From JACDER01 sp963717765 (GTDB lineage Bacteria; Actinomycetota; Thermoleophilia; Gaiellales; Gaiellaceae), in the NCBI GenBank assembly GCA_963717765.1, contig CAVQWX010000005.1, positions 248,001 through 312,000 of the forward strand: a DNA stretch of 64,000 bases, given 5' to 3'. Both the position numbers and the translations under genes were made by a program. Shown one piece after another: positions 49,399 through 57,660 of the stretch. Under the pieces are notes generated by a model. It was not told the DNA's origin. It did no database searches and saw only the letters and a list, made by a program, of their open reading frames with translations. How positions within the stretch are numbered: position 1 is the first letter of the stretch; the number at the start of each line of letters is the position of its first letter.

Positions 49399-50601
49399 GT
49401 GAAGACAGTCCTCTTCGTGGGTGCCGGGCGGCACCAGCTGCGCGCGATCAAACGGGCGAAGGAGCTCGGCATCCGCGTCGTCGCTGCCGATCGCAACTCG
49501 GGCGCACCGGGCCTGGCAGAGGCAGACCTCGGGGAGGTCGCCGATTTCGACGTCCCCGCGCTCGCCGCTCTCGGGCGCAAGCACTCGGTGAACGGGGTCG
49601 TGACGGTCGCCGCCGACCGTGCCGTTCCCATCGTGGCCGCGGTCGCGGGGGAGCTCGGCCTGCCGGGGATCGGATTGGACGTCGCCCACCGCGTCACCCA
49701 CAAGATTGCGATGCGCCGGCAACTGGCCGAGGCAGGCGTCGCTCAACCCGAGTTCGCGGCGGTGCGAACGATCCACGAGGGCAAGGACGCGCTCGACACG
49801 GTGGGCCTCCCCGCCGTCCTCAAGCCCGCCGACTGCGCTGGCCAGCGCGGGCTTTTCCTGCTCCGCACCGTCGACGACCTCGAGGCGCACCTGCACGCCG
49901 CGCTCTCCGAGTCGTCGAACGAGGAAGCGATCGTGGAGAGCTTCCACCACGGCCTCGAGGTGAACGGGCTGGTGGTCGCGCGCGACGGCGACCCCACGGT
50001 GGTGACGCTCTCCGACCGGCTCCGGCCCGACGGAGCGGGATTCGGCGTCGCGATCGCGCACGTCTACCCCTCCACGCTGTTCGGCGACCGGCTGGAGGAA
50101 GCCGAACGCGTGGCGCGGCATGTTGTCCGCGCGCTCGGGATCAAGGATTCAGTCGTCTACCCGCAGATGCTCGTGACCGAGGACGCGGTGCTGCTGATCG
50201 AGGTGGCCGCGCGCGTCCCCGCCGGGCAGATGGACCAGGTGGCGCGGCGGGCGGTGGGCGTCGACCTCGTCGAGGTCGCGCTGAGGCAGGCGCTCGGGGA
50301 ACCGGTGCCCGACGAGCTCATCGCCCACCGGTTCGAGCAGCCGCTCGCGATCTCGTTCCTGACCGCCGAGCCGGGCCCACTTCCCGTCGGGCGCGTCCGG
50401 GCCGTGACCGGCCTCGAGCGCGTGCGTGCGTTTCCCGGCGTCGAGGAGGTTGAGGTCTTCCTGCGGCCCGGCGACGGCATCGAGCCCGTTGCCCGCGACG
50501 GCGACCGCAAAGGCTTCGTGATCGCGCTCGGCGCGACCAACATCGAGGCGGTGGAGCGCGCCGAGGCGGCCGCCACGCTGATAGACGTGGACGTCGAATG
50601 A
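49399..50601 (+). CDS. ATP-grasp enzyme (same subfamily as 40166-41389)
   Basis: 400 residues from GTG 49399. TVLFVGAGRHQLRAIKRAKE and VVAADRNSGAPGLAEADLGE open the N-terminal domain. Core: LPAVLKPADCAGQRGLFLLR, EEAIVESFHHGLEVNGLVVA, VLLIEVAARVPAGQMDQVAR. The C-terminal extension (LPVGRVRAVTGLERVRAFPG) is shared with the enzyme at 40166-41389. First gene of a tightly coupled set (ATGA then GTGA junctions) with a deacetylase-like protein and a second ATP-grasp enzyme. Likely ligates a carboxylate to an amine on a glycan precursor; substrate unknown. Confidence 0.82.
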   Translation: MKTVLFVGAGRHQLRAIKRAKELGIRVVAADRNSGAPGLAEADLGEVADFDVPALAALGRKHSVNGVVTVAADRAVPIVAAVAGELGLPGIGLDVAHRVTHKIAMRRQLAEAGVAQPEFAAVRTIHEGKDALDTVGLPAVLKPADCAGQRGLFLLRTVDDLEAHLHAALSESSNEEAIVESFHHGLEVNGLVVARDGDPTVVTLSDRLRPDGAGFGVAIAHVYPSTLFGDRLEEAERVARHVVRALGIKDSVVYPQMLVTEDAVLLIEVAARVPAGQMDQVARRAVGVDLVEVALRQALGEPVPDELIAHRFEQPLAISFLTAEPGPLPVGRVRAVTGLERVRAFPGVEEVEVFLRPGDGIEPVARDGDRKGFVIALGATNIEAVERAEAAATLIDVDVE

Positions 50602-51239
50602 GCTGCGAGTTCGACCTCGACCACTACCGCGAGCTGCTCGAAGCCGCCCGGACAGGCGGTTACCGCTTTGCGTTCTTCGACCACGACCCGGAGCCGGGCG
50701 AGCTTCTGCTCAGGCACGACGTCGACCTTTCGCTCGCAGCCGCGCTCGACCTGGCGGAGACCGAAAGCGAGCTCGGTGCCACCTCGACGTACTTCCTCAT
50801 GACCGAGAGCGTTTTCTACAACCTGGCCTCCCCGGAGGGCGAGCACGCCCTCGAGCGCCTGCGCGAGCTGGGTCACCGCGTCGGCCTGCACGCCGTCTGG
50901 CCCGACGCCGAGCTCGACGATCGCTTCGACCCGGTCGTCGCCTGGCACAACCCGGAACCGGGATACATGAACGACCCGGTCGACGGCGCGGCAAACGTGA
51001 TGGAGGCGCGCTTCTTCTCGGCAGACACATATCGCTCCGACTCGAACCAACGTTGGCGCCAGGGCTGCCCGCACGAGGAGCTCGCCGCCGGCCGATTCCG
51101 CTGGCTGCAGCTGTTGACGCACCCTGAGATCTGGGTGCATCCCGGCGACACGATGGGCGAGACGATGCTGGCGCTGCTGGACTCCGAGCGCGACCGCCGC
51201 CTGCGGCAACTCCAGGCTGACAACATCGACCTCTCGTGA
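50598..51239 (+). CDS. Polysaccharide deacetylase-like small protein
   Basis: 213 residues. ELLLRHDVDLSLAAALDLAE is a NodB-like motif 1 (His-Asp-Val-Asp) near residue 38, STYFLMTESVFYNLASPEGE the next strand, ELGHRVGLHAVWPDAELDDR a motif 2 with one metal His, and WLQLLTHPEIWVHPGDTMGE a terminal His motif (near 175). Shorter than typical NodB proteins and related in motif style to 'polysaccharide deacetylase' proteins of glycan loci. Both flanking junctions are 4-nt overlaps with ATP-grasp genes, so the three products probably act together. Confidence 0.72.
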   Translation: MSCEFDLDHYRELLEAARTGGYRFAFFDHDPEPGELLLRHDVDLSLAAALDLAETESELGATSTYFLMTESVFYNLASPEGEHALERLRELGHRVGLHAVWPDAELDDRFDPVVAWHNPEPGYMNDPVDGAANVMEARFFSADTYRSDSNQRWRQGCPHEELAAGRFRWLQLLTHPEIWVHPGDTMGETMLALLDSERDRRLRQLQADNIDLS

Positions 51240-52261
51240 AACCGCTCACGGTCATGGTCACCGCCTCGGGGGCACCCGGGACGGCCGCTCTCCTCCGGGC
51301 GCTGCGCGAGAACGGAGAGCGCGAGGTGCGGCTCGTGGGCACCGACATGTCGCCACAGGCGGTCGGCCGACACCTCTGCGACGCCTTCCACGTCGTCCCA
51401 CCGGGGTCAGACCCCTCCTACGGACGAGCCATGGCCGAATTGAGCTTTCGTGAGCGGGTCGACGCAGTGCTGCCGCAGTCCTCGTTCGACCTCCTGGGGC
51501 TGGCGGAGTCCAAGGATTTGTTCGAAGCGGCGGTCCTGGTCGCTTCACCGGAGGCGATCCGCCGCTCGAACGACAAGGCGGACAGCTACGCGATGCTGGA
51601 CGCGATCGGAGTGCGCAGCCCGGCATGGCGGCGCGTGCGGGGCGGCGAAGCGGTGGCAGAAGCCGCACACGAGCTCGGGTACCCGGACGAGGACGTCGCG
51701 CTCAAGCCGGTCTTCTCCTCGGGGTCGCGCGGGTTTCGAATCCTCTCGTCCTCGGCCGACCGTCGCGAGCAGCTGTTGACGAACCGGCCGCGCGTCGCGG
51801 AGGCGCTGCGCCTCGAGAACCTGCTCGAGCTGCTCGGCGACGACCCGACGGAGCTCCTGGTGATGGAGCTCGCAACGGGGAAGGAACGCACGATCGACGG
51901 CTTCGCCGAAGGCGGACGCATCGTCCTCGGCCATCCCAAGACCCGCGAGGCGATGCGCGCCGGCCTCGCCATGTACTTCGAGACGCTGGACGACCCGCGA
52001 CTCATGGAGATCGCGGGGAAGATCGTCGCGGAGCTCGAGCTCGACCACTTCTTCAACATCCAGCTCGTCGGCGACCACGTGATCGAGATCAACCCGCGGA
52101 TCTCCACCATCGTCTACCAGGAGGATCTGAACCTCCCGTACCTCGGGGTCAAGCACGCGCTGGGGGAGCTGTCGGACGAGGACGCCGCCGCCGCGCGGGC
52201 CAGCATCCGCCCGACGCGACGCGTCCTCCGCTACTTCGATCAGATGGAGTGGGATGAATAA
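51236..52261 (+). CDS. ATP-grasp enzyme (CarB/PylC-like)
   Basis: 341 residues. TVMVTASGAPGTAALLRALR and RLVGTDMSPQAVGRHLCDAF form the pre-ATP-grasp Rossmann-like half, DAVLPQSSFDLLGLAESKDL follows. The core has DVALKPVFSSGSRGFRILSS, ELLVMELATGKERTIDGFAE, and VGDHVIEINPRISTIVYQED with the Glu-x-Asn-Pro-Arg Mg site. Third gene of the coupled ATP-grasp/deacetylase/ATP-grasp set. The stop TAA is also the first base triplet of a 43-bp palindromic repeat. Confidence 0.83.
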   Translation: MKPLTVMVTASGAPGTAALLRALRENGEREVRLVGTDMSPQAVGRHLCDAFHVVPPGSDPSYGRAMAELSFRERVDAVLPQSSFDLLGLAESKDLFEAAVLVASPEAIRRSNDKADSYAMLDAIGVRSPAWRRVRGGEAVAEAAHELGYPDEDVALKPVFSSGSRGFRILSSSADRREQLLTNRPRVAEALRLENLLELLGDDPTELLVMELATGKERTIDGFAEGGRIVLGHPKTREAMRAGLAMYFETLDDPRLMEIAGKIVAELELDHFFNIQLVGDHVIEINPRISTIVYQEDLNLPYLGVKHALGELSDEDAAAARASIRPTRRVLRYFDQMEWDE

Positions 52262-52301
52262 CGGGGGAAACCATGGTTCCCTCGTTCGCCCCCTCCTTCA
52301 C
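52259..52301. repeat. 43-bp palindromic repeat, copy A
   Basis: Starts with the TAA stop of the ATP-grasp gene. A GGGGGAAACCATGGTTCCC palindromic core (imperfect arms) is followed by CGCCCCCTCCTTCAC. The whole 43 bp aligns, in the other orientation on the plus strand, with 61303-61345. In both places it directly follows a gene's 3' end in the same relative direction. Confidence 0.8.
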
Positions 52302-52309
52302 GGAACGTC

Positions 52310-53251
52310 ATGAATAGACCGCTCCGCGTAGTCCACTGCCCGGTCAACATGGGCTCGATCGGCTGGACGAACGTGCAGTTTCTGCGCAAGAAGGGCGTGG
52401 ACGCGCGGCTCGTCCTATTCAAGCCGCGGCGGCTCCGCCCCTACGAGGTCGACGTCGCCCTCGACGTCCCCGGCAACTTCGTCCGCCGCCAGATCGTCCT
52501 GTTCCGCGCGCTCGACGAGCTCCTCCCCACCACCGACATCTTCCACTTCTACTTCGGGCTCACCCTCGTCCCCAAGCGGCTCCAGTTCCCGATCCTGGAC
52601 ATGTACGGTAAGAAGTCGGTCTTCCACTACCTCGGGTCGGACATCCGCGGGAAGACGCCGAAGCAGCTCGCGTACGGGAAGCGCGTCTCAGGCGAGATCG
52701 TCGGCTCGTACGACGCCATCCGGTGGGTGCCGGAGGCGCATGTCGTCCCCAACGGCCTCGACCTGTCCAAGTACCAGCCCGTGTCGCCGCCGCGGCACTC
52801 CCCCGTCCGTGTCGTCCATGCCCCGACGAGCCGGCAGAAGAAGGGCACGGAGTGGATCGTGGACGCCTGTGCGCGGCTCCCGGTCGAGCTGCACGTCGTC
52901 GAGAACACGCGCCACGACGAGGCCGTCGAGCGCTACAAGCAGGCGGACATCGTCGTCGACCAGCTGAACGCAGGTTGGTACGGCGTCTTCGCCCTCGAGT
53001 GCATGGCGCTGGGCAAGCCGGTGCTGACCTTCCTGCACGAGGAAGCAGTACGGCGCACCGAGGAGGCTTTCGGCATCGAGCTCCCGCTCGTGCCCACGAG
53101 CAAAGAGACGCTGGCCGACGACCTGCGGACACTCATCGACCACCCCGAGCTGCGGGACGAGATCGGTCAGCGCAGCCGGGCCTACGTCGAGCGCGTCCAC
53201 GACGCCAACGTGATCGCGGACCGTCTCATTGCGATCTACGAGAGCCTGTAA
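52310..53251 (+). CDS. GT4-like glycosyltransferase
   Basis: 313 residues. RVVHCPVNMGSIGWTNVQFL and DIFHFYFGLTLVPKRLQFPI form the acceptor domain; KSVFHYLGSDIRGKTPKQLA follows. The donor half has VRVVHAPTSRQKKGTEWIVD, ADIVVDQLNAGWYGVFALEC and MALGKPVLTFLHEEAVRRTE, where VFALECMALGKPV is the GT4 donor-site pattern. Begins 49 bp after the ATP-grasp gene, past the palindromic repeat, and is followed by a methyltransferase. Confidence 0.85.
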   Translation: MNRPLRVVHCPVNMGSIGWTNVQFLRKKGVDARLVLFKPRRLRPYEVDVALDVPGNFVRRQIVLFRALDELLPTTDIFHFYFGLTLVPKRLQFPILDMYGKKSVFHYLGSDIRGKTPKQLAYGKRVSGEIVGSYDAIRWVPEAHVVPNGLDLSKYQPVSPPRHSPVRVVHAPTSRQKKGTEWIVDACARLPVELHVVENTRHDEAVERYKQADIVVDQLNAGWYGVFALECMALGKPVLTFLHEEAVRRTEEAFGIELPLVPTSKETLADDLRTLIDHPELRDEIGQRSRAYVERVHDANVIADRLIAIYESL

Positions 53252-53252
53252 C

Positions 53253-53990
53253 GTGGCCGCCGTGCAGAGCCTGCTCGTCAAGGTCAAGCCCTACGTTCCC
53301 GCCCCCGTCAAGCGCTCGGTCCGCCGGCACGTCCCCGCACGCTACTACCGCTACTTCGACCCGGAGTGGCACCGCCGCACGATCGGCTACGTCGAGGAGT
53401 GGGAGAAGCACGGGCAGGCGCAGTTCGACTACCTGAAGGGGAAGGGCCTCGAGCCGCAGCACACCTTCCTCGACATCGGGTGCGGCCCGCTGCGCGGCGG
53501 CGTCCACTTCATCCAATATCTCGAGACCGGCCATTACTACGGGGTCGAGAAGAACCAGGCCGTGCTCGACACCGCGCGCGAGATCGAGCTCCCGCGCTAC
53601 GGGCTGGTCGAGAAGCGGCCGACGCTGCGCGCGGACGAAAGCTTCGACTTCGAGGCGCTCGGGCAGGAGTTCGACTTCGCGTGGGCTCAGTCGGTTTTCA
53701 CCCACCTGCCGGTCAACAGCATCGTCCGCTGCCTCATGAACGCGGAGAAGGTGCTGAAGGCTGGAGGGAAGTTCTTCGCGACCTTCTACGAGAACGAGCA
53801 GGGGAAGCGCAATCTCGAGCCGATCCGGCAATCGCCGCAGGTCGTCTCATACTTCGACCGCGACTCGTACCACTACGACGTCGGCACTTTCGAGTGGATC
53901 TGCGCAGGGACGAGTCTCGGCGTCGAGTATCTGGGAGGGTGGAACAACCCACGGAACCAGAAGGTGCTGCTCTTCCAGAAGAGCGGGTGA
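53253..53990 (+). CDS. SAM-dependent methyltransferase
   Basis: 245 residues from GTG 53253, one base after the glycosyltransferase stop. HTFLDIGCGPLRGGVHFIQY is the SAM motif I near residue 80, YYGVEKNQAVLDTAREIELP motif II, and DFAWAQSVFTHLPVNSIVRC motif III/IV. Members of this group with an N-terminal YRYFDPEWHRRTIGYVEEWE helix are common next to glycosyltransferases. The last codons contain the GTG that may start the flippase gene. Confidence 0.85.
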   Translation: MAAVQSLLVKVKPYVPAPVKRSVRRHVPARYYRYFDPEWHRRTIGYVEEWEKHGQAQFDYLKGKGLEPQHTFLDIGCGPLRGGVHFIQYLETGHYYGVEKNQAVLDTAREIELPRYGLVEKRPTLRADESFDFEALGQEFDFAWAQSVFTHLPVNSIVRCLMNAEKVLKAGGKFFATFYENEQGKRNLEPIRQSPQVVSYFDRDSYHYDVGTFEWICAGTSLGVEYLGGWNNPRNQKVLLFQKSG

Positions 53991-55432
53991 GCCGACCGGG
54001 CATGGCCCGCCAGCTCGTCGGGCTGGCGCGGCACTCGGCCATCTACGGCGTCGGCGGGCTGATCGCGCGGATCCTCGCGCTTGTCCTCCTTCCCCTCTAC
54101 ACGCGGTACCTGACCCGCGCCGACTACGGCGCGATCGGGACGCTGATCGCGCTCACGTCCGTGCTCGCCGTGCTTCTGCGGCTGGGAACGCAGAGCGCTT
54201 TCTTCCGTTACTACTTCGATTCGAAGGAGCGCGCCGACAAGCTCGTCGTCGTCCGCACCGCGTTCTGGTTCACGATGATCGCAGCGACGGTCGGGCTGAT
54301 CTTCGGCCAGATCTTCGCCGGCGAGATCTCGCACTGGATCTTCAGTACGACCGACCGCACCGACCTCGTCCGCGCAGCGTTCGTCGGCCTGTGGGCGCAG
54401 ATGAACTACGGGCAGCTGACCTCGCTCTTCCGCGTGGAACAGCGGTCGACCTCGTACGTGGTCGCGAGCGTGGCCAACGTCCTCATCACGATCGGCTCGA
54501 CGATCCTCCTTGTGGTCGTCTTCCACGAGGGCGCCCTCGGCGTGCTGGTCGGCAACTTCCTCGGGACGCTGGCCGTCTACCTCGGCTTGCTCGCCTACCG
54601 TCGCGAACAGCTCGGGCTCCAGTTCGACTGGGAGCTGTTCAAGAAGATGGAGCACTTCGGGCTTCCCCTCCTGCCGTCCGCGATCGCGCTCTGGGGGATC
54701 AACTTCGTCGACCGCTTCTTCCTCGTCCGGATCTCGGGCCAGGGGGAGGCGGGCATCTACCAGATCGGCGTGCAGGTCGCGTCGGTGATCGTCTTCCTGC
54801 TGATTGCCTTCCGGCTCGCCTGGCCGGCCTTCGCCTACTCGATCGAGGACGACAGGGAGGCCAAGCGCACGTACCCGTTCGTCCTGACCTACCTGATCTT
54901 CATCTGCTCGTGGATGTCGCTGGCGCTCGGCCTGCTCGCACCCTGGATCGTGCGCCTCTTGACGACGCCGCGGTTCTACGAGGGCGCGCGTGTCGTCGCT
55001 CTCCTCGCCTTCGCCGCGACCGCATACGCCGGCTACGCGGTCGTCGTGATCGGAGTCGGACGCGTGCGCCAGACCCGGTTCAACTGGATCGTCACCGGTG
55101 CTGCCGCCGCGCTCAATATCGGGCTGAACTTCGCGCTCATCCCGGAGTACGGCCAGATCGGCGCGGGCATCGCGACGCTCGCGGCATACGCGCTCATGCT
55201 CGTGGGGATGACCTGGAATGCGCACCGCCTCTTTCCAGTGCCGTATCAGTGGCGGCGCGTGGTCACGGTCGCCGGCATCGCCGTCGGCCTGACGGTGCTG
55301 GGGAAGGAGCTGGACGTCTCACTCGGCGTCGCGATCGCGCTCGTCGTGGTCTATCCGCTGCTGCTCGCGCTCGCCGGCTTCTATCTGCCCGCCGAGCGGC
55401 GGATGCTGCGGCGGATGCTTCCCGCGCGCTAG
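53987..55432 (+). CDS. Wzx-type polysaccharide flippase 2
   Basis: 481 residues with about 14 membrane helices. GLIARILALVLLPLYTRYLT and RADYGAIGTLIALTSVLAVL match the MOP-superfamily polysaccharide exporter N-terminus; LLPSAIALWGINFVDRFFLV holds the family's Asn/Asp/Arg helix. GTG 53987 overlaps the methyltransferase stop as GTGA (53987-53990) and is in frame with ATG 54002, five codons later; the overlap pattern of the window favours 53987. End of the second glycan module. Confidence 0.88.
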   Translation: MSRPGMARQLVGLARHSAIYGVGGLIARILALVLLPLYTRYLTRADYGAIGTLIALTSVLAVLLRLGTQSAFFRYYFDSKERADKLVVVRTAFWFTMIAATVGLIFGQIFAGEISHWIFSTTDRTDLVRAAFVGLWAQMNYGQLTSLFRVEQRSTSYVVASVANVLITIGSTILLVVVFHEGALGVLVGNFLGTLAVYLGLLAYRREQLGLQFDWELFKKMEHFGLPLLPSAIALWGINFVDRFFLVRISGQGEAGIYQIGVQVASVIVFLLIAFRLAWPAFAYSIEDDREAKRTYPFVLTYLIFICSWMSLALGLLAPWIVRLLTTPRFYEGARVVALLAFAATAYAGYAVVVIGVGRVRQTRFNWIVTGAAAALNIGLNFALIPEYGQIGAGIATLAAYALMLVGMTWNAHRLFPVPYQWRRVVTVAGIAVGLTVLGKELDVSLGVAIALVVVYPLLLALAGFYLPAERRMLRRMLPAR

Positions 55433-55438
55433 TGGGAT

Positions 55439-56635
55439 TTAGGCCAGCAATCCGGTCAGATACATGACCGCGAGCCCGGCGACGAAGCCGCCGAGCACAT
55501 ACGGCGACGTCAGCCCGCCTGGCGCCGTCCGCGCGACGTAGCGGCCGACTTCCATCACGACCTGAAATGCGGCGCCGGCCGCGGCGGCGAAGAAGAGCAC
55601 TCCGAGCAGGTCGCTCCCCGTGAAGCCCCCGATCCAGGCGCCGGCGATCGCGGGCGCACCGGCGATCAGCGCGAGCAGGACGACCCTTCCGAGCCCGATC
55701 GTGGCGCCTCGCGCCGCAGGGGCCGCGATCCCGATCCCCTCGGTGACGTTGTGAATCATGAACCCGACGATCAGGAACGACCCGAGCGTGAGCTCGCCGA
55801 ACGCGAACGACGATCCGATCGCGAGCCCTTCGCCCAGGTTGTGGATTCCGATCCCGATCGCGACCAGCGTCGCGAGTGAGAGGCCTCCGATCGCGCCGCC
55901 GGAGCCGCGCGCCGAGAACCGTCGCGAGACCAGGACGAGCCCGAGGTATGTGGCGGCGAGCCCGAGCAGAACGAGCCCGGTGCCGCCGAGCGGGCTCGGA
56001 AGCGACTGCTGCAGCGCGAGTGCCTCGGCGAGCGCCTCGACCGCGAGGAACGTGAGCAGGCCCGCGGTCAGCGCCATGAACGCCGAGAGCCACTGTTTGG
56101 AGGCGCGCCGGAGCGACGGAAGCCATGCCAGTCCGAGCGCGACAGGAACGATGCCGACGAGGAAACCGATGATCCCGTAGCCGAGAACGCTCGCCGGCGT
56201 GGCCTTGGGCGTCTCGACGGCCGCGGCGATGTCCTCCGTCGTCTCGATCCCGGTCGAGCTCGTCACCCCGACCGAGATGGGATCGTCCTTAACCCACTGG
56301 TAGGGGACGACGATCGCGGCCGACCGCAGCCGCTTGAGCGTCTGCGACCCGTCCACCCGGAACGGGACGATCGCGTCGTCGACCGTCACCGACGCGATGG
56401 TCAGGTCGTCCGTCTGCGGGTTGGTCACCTTGATCCGGATCTCGCCCGGCTCGAACTCGACGCGGCGGATGTCGAATAGGTCCGGCTGCGGCGGGTTCTG
56501 TCCGAGCAGGCCCACCAGCGAGCCTCCCGTCGCGAGGAACGCGGACACGATCCCGACCAGCAGCACGATCGGGATCAGAGCGAGCACGGAGCGCCTGACG
56601 GCGCTCCCTTCGCCTCGGGCCGACTCGGTGGTCAT
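55439..56635 (-). CDS. ZIP-family metal transporter with N-terminal ectodomain
   Basis: 398 residues. A membrane anchor (residues 15-40) precedes an exported beta-rich domain of about 110 residues (PDLFDIRRVEFEPGEIRIKV, DGSQTLKRLRSAAIVVPYQW). Eight membrane helices follow with both ZIP metal-site motifs: IGIHNLGEGLAIGSSFAFG and FMIHNVTEGIGIAAPAARG. ZIP proteins carry Zn, Fe or Mn into the cytoplasm. The N-terminal domain is not part of the standard family. ATG 56635 shares one base with the multicopper oxidase stop (TGATG), so the two are one operon. Confidence 0.88.
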   Translation of the reverse strand: MTTESARGEGSAVRRSVLALIPIVLLVGIVSAFLATGGSLVGLLGQNPPQPDLFDIRRVEFEPGEIRIKVTNPQTDDLTIASVTVDDAIVPFRVDGSQTLKRLRSAAIVVPYQWVKDDPISVGVTSSTGIETTEDIAAAVETPKATPASVLGYGIIGFLVGIVPVALGLAWLPSLRRASKQWLSAFMALTAGLLTFLAVEALAEALALQQSLPSPLGGTGLVLLGLAATYLGLVLVSRRFSARGSGGAIGGLSLATLVAIGIGIHNLGEGLAIGSSFAFGELTLGSFLIVGFMIHNVTEGIGIAAPAARGATIGLGRVVLLALIAGAPAIAGAWIGGFTGSDLLGVLFFAAAAGAAFQVVMEVGRYVARTAPGGLTSPYVLGGFVAGLAVMYLTGLLA

Positions 56636-57636
56636 CAGTCGACGACCTCGAAGAAGCCCATCCAGCCGAGCTCGGTGAACTCGGACTGGTGCGCGTGGAA
56701 CATGAACATCCCGGTGTTCGCGAAGTCGATCTCGATGATCCCGCGCTGTCCCTGGCAGAGCATGACTGTGTCCGTGTACTCGAAGTGATCGCTGGAGCCG
56801 GTCGGGTAATAGCGGAAGAAATCGCCGTGCAGGTGGAACGAGTTGATGAGGTCGAACTCGGTGAGGTTCGCGATGTAGATCCGCACCGTCTGTGACCGGC
56901 GGACGCGGATCGGGTACTTGGCGAAGAAGAACGTGAGCCCGTTGACGGTGTAGAAGTTGTTCTCGCCGTCGCCGTCGGTGTCGAACCCGTTCAGCACCAT
57001 GACGAGCTCCTGCGCGGGCTTGCGCGGCTTGGGCGGGTCGATGATGAACGCCCCGTACAGGCCTTTGTGGATGTGCTTCTTCAGCGGGGTCGAGTGGCAG
57101 TGGTAGAGGTGCATCCCGTACGGACGAGCGGGGAACTGGTACGTGAAGGACTGCCCCGGCTCGACCACCTCGAAGACGCCGTCCATGCCCGCGGGGTGGA
57201 TCCCGTGGAAGTGCATCGTGTGGGGATGCGACCCGCCGTTGAAGAAGTTGACCAAGAGCGTGTCGTCCTCGGTCGCACGGATGACCGGCCCTGGCACCGT
57301 TCCGTTATACGTCCATGCCGAGTACGTCACCCCCTGCGCGACCTCGACGTCGCGGTCGACGGCCGCGAGGTCGTAGCGGCGTACCCGCCCGGGCGAGTGC
57401 GGGAGCGCAGGCGGCGGATACGTGAGAACGTCGAGCTCGCCGGGCTTTCCGGGCGCGGGAACCTCGTTCCCCATCATCGCCGCGTGGCCGAGCGCGGAAT
57501 GGTGGTGGTGACCTTGATGCGAGAGCGCAGCCGGGCCGTGCCCGTCACTTCCCCAGGCGAGCCTGGCCATCGGGACAGCCGCAGCCACCGGCGCCGCGCC
57601 GATCAGAAGCCTTCGCCTCGTGAAAGGTTTAGGCAC
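56635..57636 (-). CDS. Tat-exported two-domain multicopper oxidase
   Basis: 333 residues. Twin-arginine signal FTRRRLLIGAAPVAAAV, then a His-rich linker (HQGHHHHSALGHAAMM). Cupredoxin domain 1 has SHPHTMHFHGIHPAG and YGMHLYHCHSTPLKKHIHKG, giving the type 1 Cys-His site and trinuclear His. Domain 2 has LINSFHLHGDFFRYYPTGSS and MFMFHAHQSEFTELGWMGF, supplying His without Cys. The type 1 copper thus appears to be in domain 1, as in the nitrite-reductase-like two-domain group. Probably oxidises metal ions such as Fe(II), Mn(II) or Cu(I) before uptake by the ZIP protein. GTG 57636 is 6 nt after a TACAAT. Confidence 0.9.
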   Translation of the reverse strand: MPKPFTRRRLLIGAAPVAAAVPMARLAWGSDGHGPAALSHQGHHHHSALGHAAMMGNEVPAPGKPGELDVLTYPPPALPHSPGRVRRYDLAAVDRDVEVAQGVTYSAWTYNGTVPGPVIRATEDDTLLVNFFNGGSHPHTMHFHGIHPAGMDGVFEVVEPGQSFTYQFPARPYGMHLYHCHSTPLKKHIHKGLYGAFIIDPPKPRKPAQELVMVLNGFDTDGDGENNFYTVNGLTFFFAKYPIRVRRSQTVRIYIANLTEFDLINSFHLHGDFFRYYPTGSSDHFEYTDTVMLCQGQRGIIEIDFANTGMFMFHAHQSEFTELGWMGFFEVVD

Positions 57637-57660
57637 GTCGAAATTGTATATTAGGTTGCC
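57637..57660. promoter_or_regulatory. 24-bp divergent leaderless promoter with DtxR-like box
   Basis: Plus-strand TATATT (57647-57652) is 8 nt from TTG 57661 and minus-strand TACAAT (57648-57643) is 6 nt from GTG 57636; they overlap by two bases. TTAGGTTGCCTTGA spans 57651-57664 and resembles DtxR/MntR boxes (TTAGG with a partial inverse half); a second TTTAGGC lies at 57628-57634. Strongly suggests metal-dependent control of both directions. Confidence 0.6.
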
